Below are positions 24,270-34,190 of a DNA stretch of 64,000 nt, in pieces. The stretch is from Paenibacillus shirakamiensis (GTDB lineage: Bacteria; Bacillota; Bacilli; Paenibacillales; Paenibacillaceae): NCBI RefSeq assembly GCF_017874255.1, contig NZ_JAGGLD010000002.1, positions 62,001-126,000 of the forward strand. Direction: 5' to 3'. The notes below the pieces were generated by a model. The model ran no database searches. It was not told the origin of the DNA and saw only the letters and a list, made by a program, of their open reading frames with translations. Position 1 is the stretch's first letter. Each line of letters begins with the position of its first letter. A program made the position numbers and the translations under genes.

Positions 24270-26630
24270 TTACTTGAGTTCTGCTACAGTCACTCCCATG
24301 CCGCCTTCACCATAATTCCCGATCCGATAGCTCTTCACGTTTTTATGCTTACGCAAGTATTCCTGAATTCCGGTTCTTAGAATGCCTGTGCCTTTGCCAT
24401 GAATGATGTGGACCTGACCTAGATTACCGAGGAATGCTTCATCAATGAAGCGATCTGCTTCCATAAGGGCCTCTTCTAGATTAGCTCCACGCAAGTCAAG
24501 TTCACTACGTACATTCTCGTCTCGAGTTCGTTTCAAGTTCGTAACGGTCCGCTGTGCCGGACGCTCTGCTGCTGCATGCTGTATTAGTTCCAAATCATCC
24601 AAAGCGACTTTCATCTTCATGATCCCTAGTTGAACCACCGCTTCCTTACCGGATAATTCAATTACGGTCCCTCGCTGATTCAAGCTATATACACGAATAT
24701 CATCACCGGGACCAATAGTCTTCGGTTTGAGCGCCTTTCGGACGGCTGCTGCCTTCTTCCTCGGTGCAGGTTCTGCTTCATCTAGCTGTTTGCGTGCCGC
24801 AATCAGTTTGTGCTCCTTGACGGATGCTCCTTCTTCCATCGCCAGTTTCCTTAGGTCTTGAATGATTTGCTCCGCTTCACTTCGTGCTTTAGTAATTATT
24901 GCTTTGGCCTCTAATTCTGCTTTCTCTAGACGTTTATCCCGCTGCTGCTCTAATTGTTCTAATTCGGAAGCATGACGAGCCTTTAACAGTTCAAGTTCCT
25001 GCCTTAGCGTTCCAGCTACTTCCCGTTCTTGTTCTGCGCCTAGACGATTTTCTTCCAAGGAAGCAATCATATTCTCTACTCTTAAATCCTCTTCCTTCAC
25101 TTCACCCCGAGCAAAATCGAGGATATCAGACGGCAATCCAAGACGGGAAGCGATAGCAAAGGCATTACTTCGCCCGGGTACGCCTATGAGCAGGCGATAG
25201 GTTGGACTCAGCGTATTCACATCAAATTCCATACTTGCATTGATAACGCCTTTACGTTCATAGGCATAGGCCTTAAGTTCGCTGTAATGTGTTGTAGCTA
25301 CCATCCGGCAGCCTAACGCATGAATATGTTCCAATATAGCAATAGCTAGAGCCGATCCTTCCGCAGGATCCGTACCTGCACCGACCTCATCTAAAAGCAC
25401 AAGACTCTTCACCGTCATTTTGCGCAATATCGAGACGATATTGGTCATATGACTAGAGAATGTACTGAGATTCTGTTCGATACTTTGCTCATCTCCGATA
25501 TCCGCATAGATCGCATCAAAGACACAGAGCTGACTTCCGTCCTCAGCGGGGACAAAGAGCCCAGACATCGCCATTAGACTAAGCAAGCCGATCGTCTTCA
25601 GGGTAACGGTCTTACCACCCGTATTCGGCCCTGTAACGATAATCGAAGTGTGCTGATTACCAAGTTCCACTTCAATAGGGACAACCTGTCCGATGGGAAT
25701 CAGCGGATGTCTACCACGCTTGAGCTTCAAGAATCCCCGATCATTCATCATCGGAAGAGTAGCTTTAAGTTCACGTGCCAGTCTCGCTTTGGCAAAGACA
25801 AAATCAAGCTGAGCTAGCACATCGCAATCATACAGAAGCAGCTCGGTCTGTTCTCCAACAAGGGCGCTTAGCTTTTGTAGTATGACTTCAATTTCGCGTT
25901 CTTCTTTCAGGCGAGCCTCTCTCAGTTTGTTATTCATCGCAACAATGGACTCCGGCTCAATAAACAGCGTAGCTCCAGAACCGGATTGATCATGGACAAT
26001 CCCGCCGAAATGCGCACGATATTCGGCTTTCACCGGAATGACAAAGCGGTCTCCTCGAATAGTAATCAATTGATCTTGGAGCATTTTGGCTACAGAGGAG
26101 GAACGAATCATAGCATCCAGTTTCTCACGAACTCGAACTTCCCCTCCACGCAGTTCGCGACGAATTTGTGCAAGCTCAGCGCTTGCGGAGTCTAGGATTT
26201 CGGCTGTATCACTAACACAAAGTTGAATTGACTGCTCTAAAGACTTCTGCTCACTGATTTCGTGGCATAGAGTAGAGAGAAGGCGCAGCTCGTCTTCTTC
26301 GTGGAACGCAAGCAGGTACCTTTTTAGGCGACGAGCACCAGAAAGGGTGGTCTGCACCCCCAGCAGTTCCTGCGGGCCCAGCGTACTGCCAATACGCGCT
26401 CGCTTGATCGCCAAGGTAACGTCCACAATTCCGCCAAAAGGAGGTGCTCCTTTGATCCGATCGACTTTGAATGCTTCATCTGTTCCCTGAAGCCGTAGTT
26501 TGACATCTTCCAAATTAGAGACAGGTAGCAATCGCTCTGCCATATCCTTGCCTAAGGATGTTTGGGCGAATCCTGCTAATTTATTTAAAATTTTACGATA
26601 TTCTAAGGTATGAAAAATTTTCTCATCCAA
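24270..26630 (-). CDS. mutS2: Endonuclease MutS2
   Basis: 786 residues, the family length. Core and lever domains precede a MutS ATPase with Walker A GPNTGGKT (about 333-340) and Walker B VLLDEVGAGTDP, then the conserved TTHYSELKAYAYE. A long coiled coil (about 510-620) and a KOW-like segment lead to a C-terminal Smr nuclease domain (LDLRGANLEEALMEADRFID and HIIHGKGTGILR). In Bacillus, MutS2 acts in recombination control and in ribosome collision rescue. The usual cvpA and polX neighbours are absent here. Confidence 0.95.
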   Translation of the reverse strand: MDEKIFHTLEYRKILNKLAGFAQTSLGKDMAERLLPVSNLEDVKLRLQGTDEAFKVDRIKGAPPFGGIVDVTLAIKRARIGSTLGPQELLGVQTTLSGARRLKRYLLAFHEEDELRLLSTLCHEISEQKSLEQSIQLCVSDTAEILDSASAELAQIRRELRGGEVRVREKLDAMIRSSSVAKMLQDQLITIRGDRFVIPVKAEYRAHFGGIVHDQSGSGATLFIEPESIVAMNNKLREARLKEEREIEVILQKLSALVGEQTELLLYDCDVLAQLDFVFAKARLARELKATLPMMNDRGFLKLKRGRHPLIPIGQVVPIEVELGNQHTSIIVTGPNTGGKTVTLKTIGLLSLMAMSGLFVPAEDGSQLCVFDAIYADIGDEQSIEQNLSTFSSHMTNIVSILRKMTVKSLVLLDEVGAGTDPAEGSALAIAILEHIHALGCRMVATTHYSELKAYAYERKGVINASMEFDVNTLSPTYRLLIGVPGRSNAFAIASRLGLPSDILDFARGEVKEEDLRVENMIASLEENRLGAEQEREVAGTLRQELELLKARHASELEQLEQQRDKRLEKAELEAKAIITKARSEAEQIIQDLRKLAMEEGASVKEHKLIAARKQLDEAEPAPRKKAAAVRKALKPKTIGPGDDIRVYSLNQRGTVIELSGKEAVVQLGIMKMKVALDDLELIQHAAAERPAQRTVTNLKRTRDENVRSELDLRGANLEEALMEADRFIDEAFLGNLGQVHIIHGKGTGILRTGIQEYLRKHKNVKSYRIGNYGEGGMGVTVAELK

Positions 26631-26784
26631 GGATGTTCACAACTCCTCTCGGGTATGCATACATTATAAACGAAATTGCTATTGTTACGCTATTTCAATG
26701 CCTGTACACATAAGCTTAAACTGGCAGGTACATTCTAATCTTTATACGTAAGGCAGCTAAATAAAAAGTCAGGGAGGCTGATTC

Positions 26785-27129
26785 ATGAGTTTTTTTGGGC
26801 ACATTATACGTTTTGTCGTATCCGCACTGGTTCTGATGTTTGTGGCATGGCTGGTACCTCACTTTTCCGTGGGCGGTTTCGGTAGTGCTTTGTTGCTTGC
26901 TCTAGTTATCGCACTTCTAGGCTGGATCATCGAAGGAATCCTCGGCACACGAGTGACCCCGTTCGGAAGAGGGATTGTCGGGTTTTTAGCTAGTGCGCTG
27001 GTCATTTGGCTATCCCAATATGTAATGGGTCATGTATCTGTTTCTGTAACTGGCGCTTTGCTGGCTGCTTTAGTTATCGGCATCATCGATTTATTTACAC
27101 CTCTTGCCACACCTTTCAACACGCGTTAA
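26785..27129 (+). CDS. Phage-holin-4-family (YvlD-like) membrane protein
   Basis: 114 residues with four hydrophobic spans and Gly-rich turns (LVPHFSVGGFGSALLLALVIALLGWIIEGILG split across spans). It matches the small YvlD/phage holin IV family common in Firmicutes chromosomes. Despite the family name there is no sign of a prophage. Function unknown. AGGGAGGC ribosome site. Confidence 0.7.
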   Translation: MSFFGHIIRFVVSALVLMFVAWLVPHFSVGGFGSALLLALVIALLGWIIEGILGTRVTPFGRGIVGFLASALVIWLSQYVMGHVSVSVTGALLAALVIGIIDLFTPLATPFNTR

Positions 27130-27138
27130 TATTGAATA

Positions 27139-27173
27139 CAAAAAGCCTCCGTTCCCAAAGAACGGGGGCTTTG
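27139..27173. terminator. Bidirectional terminator
   Basis: AAAGCCTCCGTTC pairs with GAACGGGGGCTTT between the convergent YvlD-like and GGDEF genes. Confidence 0.75.
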
Positions 27174-27197
27174 CTCTTGTATGCCCATGTGCTATCG

Positions 27198-28283
27198 TTA
27201 CGCATAGACCACTTTATTTTTACCCGTTCGCTTAGCTTTATATAAAGCATCGTCTGCTTTCCGAAAAAACTGTTCCTTCCCATCCCCCGGGAGATAACTA
27301 CATATTCCTATACTAATGGTTATGGGCTGCCCTTGGGTTCCCGCAAAAGGTAAGTTCTGTATGCCCATTCGAATCTTTTCGGCTTGCGCACAAGCTTCTT
27401 CATTTGAGGTATCGGTAAAAATGACAGCGAACTCCTCACCCCCATAGCGAACAGCGAAGTCATTAGGGTTCAGCAAATCCGTAATTTTTCCTGCCACTTC
27501 TTTGAGCACAATATCTCCTACCCAATGACCCAGCGTATCATTAATTTGTTTGAAGTTATCAATGTCGAGCAAAGCCAGCTGAACAGGTATGCCGCTCGTC
27601 TCGCAATGTTCAATGAGACTATCCAAGTACTCATGAAATGTCTTTTGATTATATAGTCCCGTCAGTGCATCGATCTTCAAAAGCTTATCTGAGATCACAT
27701 TCTCTACGATTAATTTCTGCTCCGATTGGACCAAAGATTCCATATGGTGTGTCATTTCACGAGACCGCATTAACACAGCATGACCAACTTTCACTCCTAA
27801 AACAATCAGAGCAATAACTAATAACCATCCTAACCAACCCTCGGTCTCATGAACTCTATGAGAGCTAATAAAGACTAAGGTATAGATAATTATACTGGTC
27901 CAACCCGCCACATACAGCATCGTCAAGTCAAAAAATACCAAAGACAGCATGATTGGAATTAATAAAATAAGCTGAGCTACATCAATATATGGCATCATTA
28001 CAAAGAAACCTAAATCACTGATACACACTCCACTGATCAGAAGATTACGGTGTGAAACGGTACCCTTCCAAATCTTCCATTCCGTATATTTTAATATGAA
28101 TAAGATCAAGAGATCTAGACCTACAATAAGTTCAACTGCAAAGGGTGAAGTGATACGTACATTCGGTATCATATAGATTACTTCTGCTGCTAGAAGAACG
28201 ACAGCTGACCACCAATAACCATTCATAAATTTCCGGGTCCAGTCTGCGTTGCTACTCATCTTAGATAAGCTTCGAATATCCAT
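27198..28283 (-). CDS. Membrane-bound diguanylate cyclase (GGDEF)
   Basis: 361 residues. Six predicted transmembrane spans (about 25-180) form an N-terminal sensor, followed by a short coiled linker and a GGDEF domain (about 200-361). The active-site signature is intact: FAVRYGGEEFAVIF, with DNFKQINDTLGHWVGD upstream. It should make cyclic di-GMP from two GTP. No RxxD inhibitory site was located just before GGEEF. The ligand of the membrane region is unknown. Single-gene unit. Confidence 0.9.
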   Translation of the reverse strand: MDIRSLSKMSSNADWTRKFMNGYWWSAVVLLAAEVIYMIPNVRITSPFAVELIVGLDLLILFILKYTEWKIWKGTVSHRNLLISGVCISDLGFFVMMPYIDVAQLILLIPIMLSLVFFDLTMLYVAGWTSIIIYTLVFISSHRVHETEGWLGWLLVIALIVLGVKVGHAVLMRSREMTHHMESLVQSEQKLIVENVISDKLLKIDALTGLYNQKTFHEYLDSLIEHCETSGIPVQLALLDIDNFKQINDTLGHWVGDIVLKEVAGKITDLLNPNDFAVRYGGEEFAVIFTDTSNEEACAQAEKIRMGIQNLPFAGTQGQPITISIGICSYLPGDGKEQFFRKADDALYKAKRTGKNKVVYA

Positions 28284-28462
28284 CCCCTACTTCAATTCGT
28301 ATTGAATATATCAGAAATATTATATCCTATTTCTCCCTTCTGTCCAGACAACGCGGCCCAGTTGTTCACGAATCCTTCATAGGAGGGGATTCAAAAACCA
28401 GACTATTTACGGTACGATAAGACTAGCTTCTATTTGACTTCATCAAACTAAAGGAGATAGAT

Positions 28463-28834
28463 ATGAGAAAAATTACAACACTTATGTTGTCCATGCTATT
28501 GATTTTCCTTCTAGCTGCTTGCGGAAGCAGTAAAAGTGGAAGTGCAACCACGGATTCAAATGTAGTCCCACAATATGAAGTGAACATCTCCGCTACGAAT
28601 TATGCCTTTGACAAGAAAGAATATCGCCTCAAAAAAGGAGTTCCCGTCAAACTTATTTTTAACAATGTGAAAGGGAATCATAGTGCTCTCATCCCTCAGC
28701 TTAATGTTCAACTTGATGCTAGCCATACTTCCGCAGTAGTTACCCCTAAGGAGGCAGGAGAATTTGAAATGGCCTGCTCCATTATGTGTGGTACTGGACA
28801 TTCTCAAATGATTACTAAAATTATCGTTGAATAA
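28463..28834 (+). CDS. Cupredoxin lipoprotein with a CuA-like site
   Basis: 123-residue lipoprotein (LLAAC, lipid-anchored Cys20). The domain at about 38-123 is a cupredoxin related to cytochrome c oxidase subunit II. His73 (GNHSALIP), Cys105, Cys109, His113 and Met116 (ACSIMCGTGHSQM) reproduce the CuA ligand spacing. The Glu between the cysteines is Ile. There is no membrane anchor helix or oxidase operon, so it is not a normal CoxB. It may carry electrons or copper on the outer face. Ribosome site AAAGGAG. Confidence 0.75.
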   Translation: MRKITTLMLSMLLIFLLAACGSSKSGSATTDSNVVPQYEVNISATNYAFDKKEYRLKKGVPVKLIFNNVKGNHSALIPQLNVQLDASHTSAVVTPKEAGEFEMACSIMCGTGHSQMITKIIVE

Positions 28835-28874
28835 AATAAAGACAGCTTACCTTAAGGTAAGCTGTCTTTATTTG
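28835..28874. terminator. Bidirectional terminator
   Basis: AAAGACAGCTTACC and GGTAAGCTGTCTTT form a perfect 14-bp stem with a TTAA loop and T-rich tails both ways. Confidence 0.85.
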
Positions 28875-28887
28875 TCTCATTTTTGAT

Positions 28888-31605
28888 TTACTGCCTCTGA
28901 TCTTGCTCAATCAGTTCAATCCACTCATTGTATTCCATTTGGAGTTTAGCATATTCGTCCTTAAGACGCATGAACTCTTCCTGATGGGTATGATTCCGAT
29001 TTCTCTCCATTTCCCGCTCCGTTTGTAACAATCGATATTCATGGGAGATGACTTCGTATTTGCTACCTAGATCTTCAAGCTGATCTTGCAAAGCCTTACG
29101 TTCTGATTCCAGACTACGTTTATCATGAGATAGTGTGCTAGAAACTTCATCTGCTGCAGCCACTTGCTTCTCCCAAGTCTCTAATTGTATGGTTAGAGCC
29201 TTCTCAGCTTCTTGAATATTCGCAAGAGATTCTTCAGCCGATTCACTGCGGATTTGCCATTCTAACTCACGATTCTCGCTTTCTTCTAACGCATGTTGTT
29301 TGTCCCGCAAAAGCTTGTCAATGCGGTCTTTCTCCGCTTGCAATTCTCTGATCTGACTCTGAGTTGACTCATATCTCTTCTCCAGATTACCGAAGCGTTC
29401 CGATGCTTCATGTTCATGCTTAGATTTAGTATCAAGCAGTCGTTCAAGCTCTTGAATCTTACCATTTGCTTCTTCTACTTCTTCTAATCTTCGAAGCTGC
29501 TGAAGTTCCTCGGTTTCCAATTGATCTTTCAGCGAAGTTACTTCAGCTTGCGCCATTCGCAATTGTTCTTGTACTGAGGAATTAAAGCGGGTTGCCGCAC
29601 GTTCTCGTTCGGTGATAGCTTCTAATGATTGCTCTAATGTAACCATTTTACCTTGAGCTTGCTCCACTTCTTCTAATCGCTGAAGCTGCTCGAATTGTTC
29701 CTCTTCCAATCTGCTTCTCAAGGACGTCACTTCATCTTCCGATGCTTTTAGTCCTTGTTCTAATCTATCACTATGCTCAGCTGAGCGACGTTCCTGATCC
29801 ATACTTTGTTGTAATGCCTTCTCCAAATCACGAATAGTGACATGGGCTTGTTCGACTTCTTCCAACCGCTCTAGTTGCTGAAGTTTCTCTGCGTCTAATC
29901 GTTCTTTCAGGGAAGCTACTTCCCCATGAGATTGATCTAGCTCTTGCTGAAGCTTCTGATTATGGCTCAATGTGCTGCGCTGTTGTTCCGTAAATTGCTG
30001 TATTGCCTTCTCCAAATCACGAATAGTGACATGGGCTTGTTCGACTTCTTCCATCCGCTCTAGTTGCTGAAGTTCTTCTGCATTTAGTCGTTCTTTCAAG
30101 GAAACTACTTCCTCATGAGACTGTTCCAATTCTTGCTGAAGCTTCTGATTATGGCTCCATGTGCTGCGTTGTTGTTCCGTGCTTTGCTGTATTGCCTTCT
30201 CCAAATCACGAATAGTAACATGGGCTTGTTCGACTTCTTCCAACCGCTCTAGTTGCTGAAGTTCTTCTGCATTTAGTCGTTCTTTCAGGGAAGCTACCTC
30301 TCCCTGGGATATTTCGAGTTCTTGTTGTAACTTCTCATGTGCAGCTGCTGAGGTACGTAGTTGCTCATTGCTAGAATGGAGATCTTGCTCCATTTTGCTC
30401 ATTTTAACAGTTGCTTGCTCTATTTCTTCCAAACGCTCAAGTTGCTCCAACTCTTCATTATCAAGTTGTTCTTTGAGAGAGTTCACTTCATTGTGAGCTG
30501 TTTGCAGCTTAAGCTGTATTCCTTCATTATGTTTTGCTGCTTTACGTTCCCGTTCCAATGCTGCTTGATGAGACTGTTCTAATTCTTTCAATTTTGCCGT
30601 CTCTTGTTCAAGCTGCTCTAGCTTTTGCATGTGCTGAATCTTTTCAGATTCTAATTGATCTTTAAGAGAAGCCAGCTCATCTTGAGCCGTTTTGAGTCCT
30701 TGTTCTAAAACTTCATTATGTTCTGATGCTTGCAGGGTATCCACTTCAAACTGAGTAATTTGCTCTTGATATTTTTCTGCAGCTTGTCGTAAAGTAGCGA
30801 TATTCTGTGCGGATTTAGCCGCATCGTTCCTCAACATTTCTTCGCGCTTTTTGGCTTCGTCTAGTGACTGCTCTAAAGTTTTAATTGATGCTTGTGTGAT
30901 CTCATCCTTTTTCTCTGCTTCAGTTAGACGATTCTCTAGAAGAGTCGCATGTTCTTTGAATTGAATGAGGTCCGCGGAGGAGACTTTCTCTCTTTGCGCT
31001 GATTGCTTAAGCAGTTCATCGCGCTTAGCCGTCTCTTTCTTCTCCATTGTTAACTGCTCTTCGGCTGTTCTCAGCTTCGTTTGAATTTGTTGAGTATTCG
31101 TCTTTTGATCGCCTAGTTGCTTCTCCAAGGTTTGGATACGCTCCGTGTGTTTACGAGCTACATTATCCTGTTCTATGCCTTTAAGCTCAGCTACTCGCTT
31201 TTGTTCAATAGCGTCCTGCTCCATAGAACGAATCTGTTCGTTCAATTGTTGTTGTCCTTGCTGACTTTGCTTGTACCGTTCTTCCATTTCATCAGCTTGG
31301 GATTGAAGCAACGTATAATGAGATTCCTGCTCAGCAATTTTGGCGTCTAAGCCCTTCTTTTGCTGATACAGTTCATTGAGTTCTTGTTCAAGCATACTCA
31401 TTTTCTGCACTTCTTCAGCCATATGCACGGCAGCAAGCACCGCGATTCTCGGAATATCTAAATAAGCATGTGCTTTTGCAATTTCCATCATCTTATCGTT
31501 CACTTGCCGGGCTACTTGACGCGTATATTCAGCATTGCTGCCAACAATTTTATAGGCATTACCATAGATTTCAACAGTTACACTAATTCGTTCGGGATTA
31601 GTCAC
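28888..31605 (-). CDS. zapA: ZapA-domain protein fused to a very long repetitive coiled coil
   Basis: 905 residues. Residues 1-85 are a normal ZapA domain (VEIYGNAYKIVG, ARQVNDKMMEIA, IAVLAAVHMAEEVQ). ZapA binds and bundles FtsZ at the division ring and is usually about 85-110 residues in all. Here roughly 800 residues of coiled coil follow. Residues 314-754 are seven tandem 63-residue units (nine heptads each), each beginning L(K/R)xxL and containing LERLEEVEQA or a close variant; units 3-5 are nearly identical. The reading frame is unbroken. The gene follows pheT, the usual place of zapA. Ribosome site GGAGGTAC upstream. No membrane span. Confidence 0.88.
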   Translation of the reverse strand: MTNPERISVTVEIYGNAYKIVGSNAEYTRQVARQVNDKMMEIAKAHAYLDIPRIAVLAAVHMAEEVQKMSMLEQELNELYQQKKGLDAKIAEQESHYTLLQSQADEMEERYKQSQQGQQQLNEQIRSMEQDAIEQKRVAELKGIEQDNVARKHTERIQTLEKQLGDQKTNTQQIQTKLRTAEEQLTMEKKETAKRDELLKQSAQREKVSSADLIQFKEHATLLENRLTEAEKKDEITQASIKTLEQSLDEAKKREEMLRNDAAKSAQNIATLRQAAEKYQEQITQFEVDTLQASEHNEVLEQGLKTAQDELASLKDQLESEKIQHMQKLEQLEQETAKLKELEQSHQAALERERKAAKHNEGIQLKLQTAHNEVNSLKEQLDNEELEQLERLEEIEQATVKMSKMEQDLHSSNEQLRTSAAAHEKLQQELEISQGEVASLKERLNAEELQQLERLEEVEQAHVTIRDLEKAIQQSTEQQRSTWSHNQKLQQELEQSHEEVVSLKERLNAEELQQLERMEEVEQAHVTIRDLEKAIQQFTEQQRSTLSHNQKLQQELDQSHGEVASLKERLDAEKLQQLERLEEVEQAHVTIRDLEKALQQSMDQERRSAEHSDRLEQGLKASEDEVTSLRSRLEEEQFEQLQRLEEVEQAQGKMVTLEQSLEAITERERAATRFNSSVQEQLRMAQAEVTSLKDQLETEELQQLRRLEEVEEANGKIQELERLLDTKSKHEHEASERFGNLEKRYESTQSQIRELQAEKDRIDKLLRDKQHALEESENRELEWQIRSESAEESLANIQEAEKALTIQLETWEKQVAAADEVSSTLSHDKRSLESERKALQDQLEDLGSKYEVISHEYRLLQTEREMERNRNHTHQEEFMRLKDEYAKLQMEYNEWIELIEQDQRQ
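29344..30666. repeat. Seven in-frame 189-bp tandem repeats in the zapA-like gene
   Basis: Seven copies of a 63-codon unit (9 heptads) span residues 314-754. The middle copies (residues 440-628, bases 29722-30288) share long near-identical DNA, for example three matching blocks at about 29831, 30020 and 30209, exactly 189 bases apart. Outer copies have diverged. Confidence 0.88.
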
Positions 31606-31717
31606 AGGTTGTACCTCCTTAAGATCTGATGTCGAGTTCTTGATGTCATAGCTAACTTACAAAAAACCACACCGAATCACATATAGAATAGATTCGATGC
31701 GGTCTGCTGTTCTCCTG

Positions 31718-34165
31718 CTACTTCCTTAATTCAGCGTCAAAACTTTGCACCAATTCATTCACGACTTTATCATGCACCTGAGTAATATCTTCTTCGGTCA
31801 ATGTACGGTCTTTATGTTGGTACGTTAGGGATATTGCAATGCTCTTTTTGTTCTCTCCAAGCTTACTACCTGTGAAAACATCGAAAACTTGAACGTGGGT
31901 CAACCACTCGCCTGCAGATTCACGGATGGAACTCAGCAAAGAACCAGCTTCTACAGTAGTATCTACTACAAGGGCAATATCTCGCTCAACCGATGGGAAC
32001 TTAGGTAGTTCACGAGATACGATAACGCGGTTAGCATGTTGATATAATGGTTCAAGAAGAATTTCAGCTACATAGGTATCATCCAAATCCTTATTGCGTG
32101 CTAGGTCAGGATGAAGCTGCCCCAATACACCTACGCGAACTTTGTGATCATGCACATTTAAAAATAGGGAAGCAGAGCGTCCAGGGTGGAATCCCTCAGG
32201 TCGATCGGCTACGTAGGATACGAGATCTGTCAGTCCAAGGTAAGTGATTACACTTTCAACTGCACCTTTTAGATCGTAAAAATCTACTTTTTCTGCAGGT
32301 ACATTCCACTGCTTCTCTTGACGTAGTCCCGCGAGGAAAAAGCCTAACACCGACTGTTCCTTTGGTTGACGAGTCAATTTATCTTCTTCGGTCAAAAATA
32401 TATTTCCAATCTCGAATAATGCCAAATTGTCTTGCTTCCGGTTTCGGTTATATGCAGCGATATGCATAAGTTCAGGAATCAAGCTTGTTCTTAGCACACT
32501 GCGATCTTCACTCATCGGAAGGGATAATTTCACAGCCTTGTTCACACCCGTAAGTGTTGGGAATAGGGCTGTTGAAGATTCATGAGTAAAGGAATAACTA
32601 ATGACTTCATTCCATCCTCCGTGTGTGAGTAACCCTCTTAAGCTTCTACGCAGTGCTTGATTACGTGTATAACCACCTGAAGTCGATTTACCTTCAATTG
32701 AAGTCGTAGGAATGTTCGAGTACCCATGAAGTCTTGCAATTTCCTCAATCAAATCTACATCTCGTGTGATATCGCCGCGGCGTGTAGGTACGATTACTTC
32801 CACTTCCCCAGGACCATCAGCAAGTTCAAAATTCAAACGTCCAAAGATTGTTTTCACTTCGAGCATGGAAATATCCGTGCCCAAGTAAACGTTAAGCTTG
32901 TCTAACGAGAGCTTAATTCGCTTCTCCTCAGGCTTTGATATCACTTCTTCCACCGTGCCATGATACACCGTTCCACCTGCATATACAGCAATTAGACTTG
33001 CTGCGCGATCTAGTGCGGGAATGACGTTGCTTGGATCCACTTCTTTCTCGAATCGAAGCGAAGCTTCGGAACGAAGACCCAGCTGACGAGATGTCTTACG
33101 TACACTTCCTCCGTCAAATCTAGCGGATTCAAGCACAATATTTACCGTCTGATCTGTGACTTCGGAATTCAGCCCCCCCATAACTCCTGCAAGGGCAATC
33201 GGTGTACGTTGTCCGTCTGAAATCAAGAGTGCACCCGCTTCGAGCTTACGCTCTTGTCCATCTAAAGTGGTCATCGTTTCGCCATCTTCAGCTTGGCGAA
33301 CAATAATGGAATTCTCAGCAATATGATCGGCATCAAAGGCATGAAGAGGTTGACCATATTCCATCATGACATAATTCGTAATATCTACGATGTTATTGAT
33401 CGGCCGAACTCCTGCGGCTGCCAATCGATTCTGCATCCATTGCGGGGAAGGAGCAATCTTCACATGCGTAAAATAACGTGCTGCATAGTGACTGCAAAGA
33501 TCATGAGCTTCTATGGAAATACGCAGATGATCCTTAGCTTCATCAGCAATTTCAATCAGTTTCTTATCAGGCTCTGGAAGCTTCACTGATCTTCCTAAAA
33601 TTGCACCCACCTCATACGCTGCACCAATCATGCTCAAGCAATCCGAACGGTTAGGAGTCAAGTCGAAATCTAATACTTGATCATCTAGACCGAGCACGAG
33701 ATTAATCGGTTGTCCTACGGAGATATGTTCAGGAAGTACGAGAATACCTTCTTGTTGTTCTTTAGGCAGCAGCTTATCATTTAAGCCCAGTTCCTTTGCA
33801 GAACAAATCATTCCCTGAGAAGGAACGCCACGAAGTTTTGCATTTTTGATCTCCATACCACCGGGCAGCTTTGCACCAACTAAAGCTACGGGAACCTTTT
33901 GACCGGCATCGATGTTTTTTGCACCGCATACGATTTGAAGATCTTCACCTAAGCCTGCATCAATAATACATACATTCAGCTTATCTGCATCGGGATGTTT
34001 CTCCTTACTTTTCACATAACCTACTACGACCTTACTAACACCTTCGCTGCGTCTTTCTACAGAATCAATCTCTATCCCGGAACGGGTAATTTGTTCTGCC
34101 AGTTCTTCCATGTCTACATTCTCTAACGATATATAATCGGACAACCATTCGGCTGATACTTTCAT
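31718..34165 (-). CDS. pheT: Phenylalanyl-tRNA synthetase beta subunit
   Basis: 815 residues, full length. N-terminal EMAP/tRNA-binding domain (about 40-150, with HPDADKLNVCIIDAG and CGAKNIDAGQKVPVALVGA in separate blocks), B3/B4 editing domain (VRPINNIVDITNYVMMEYG), B5 domain and C-terminal anticodon-binding FDX-ACB domain (PKFPSVERDIALVVD). It works as an alpha2-beta2 tetramer with PheS, which is encoded 25 bases upstream, and is controlled by the same T-box leader. Confidence 0.96.
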   Translation of the reverse strand: MKVSAEWLSDYISLENVDMEELAEQITRSGIEIDSVERRSEGVSKVVVGYVKSKEKHPDADKLNVCIIDAGLGEDLQIVCGAKNIDAGQKVPVALVGAKLPGGMEIKNAKLRGVPSQGMICSAKELGLNDKLLPKEQQEGILVLPEHISVGQPINLVLGLDDQVLDFDLTPNRSDCLSMIGAAYEVGAILGRSVKLPEPDKKLIEIADEAKDHLRISIEAHDLCSHYAARYFTHVKIAPSPQWMQNRLAAAGVRPINNIVDITNYVMMEYGQPLHAFDADHIAENSIIVRQAEDGETMTTLDGQERKLEAGALLISDGQRTPIALAGVMGGLNSEVTDQTVNIVLESARFDGGSVRKTSRQLGLRSEASLRFEKEVDPSNVIPALDRAASLIAVYAGGTVYHGTVEEVISKPEEKRIKLSLDKLNVYLGTDISMLEVKTIFGRLNFELADGPGEVEVIVPTRRGDITRDVDLIEEIARLHGYSNIPTTSIEGKSTSGGYTRNQALRRSLRGLLTHGGWNEVISYSFTHESSTALFPTLTGVNKAVKLSLPMSEDRSVLRTSLIPELMHIAAYNRNRKQDNLALFEIGNIFLTEEDKLTRQPKEQSVLGFFLAGLRQEKQWNVPAEKVDFYDLKGAVESVITYLGLTDLVSYVADRPEGFHPGRSASLFLNVHDHKVRVGVLGQLHPDLARNKDLDDTYVAEILLEPLYQHANRVIVSRELPKFPSVERDIALVVDTTVEAGSLLSSIRESAGEWLTHVQVFDVFTGSKLGENKKSIAISLTYQHKDRTLTEEDITQVHDKVVNELVQSFDAELRK

Positions 34166-34190
34166 ACTATTGATCCCATCCTTTCCCTAA

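Noticed and set aside
26785-27129. Holin-family gene as evidence of a prophage
   Set aside because: There are no other phage genes. YvlD-like holin-family proteins are common chromosomal genes.
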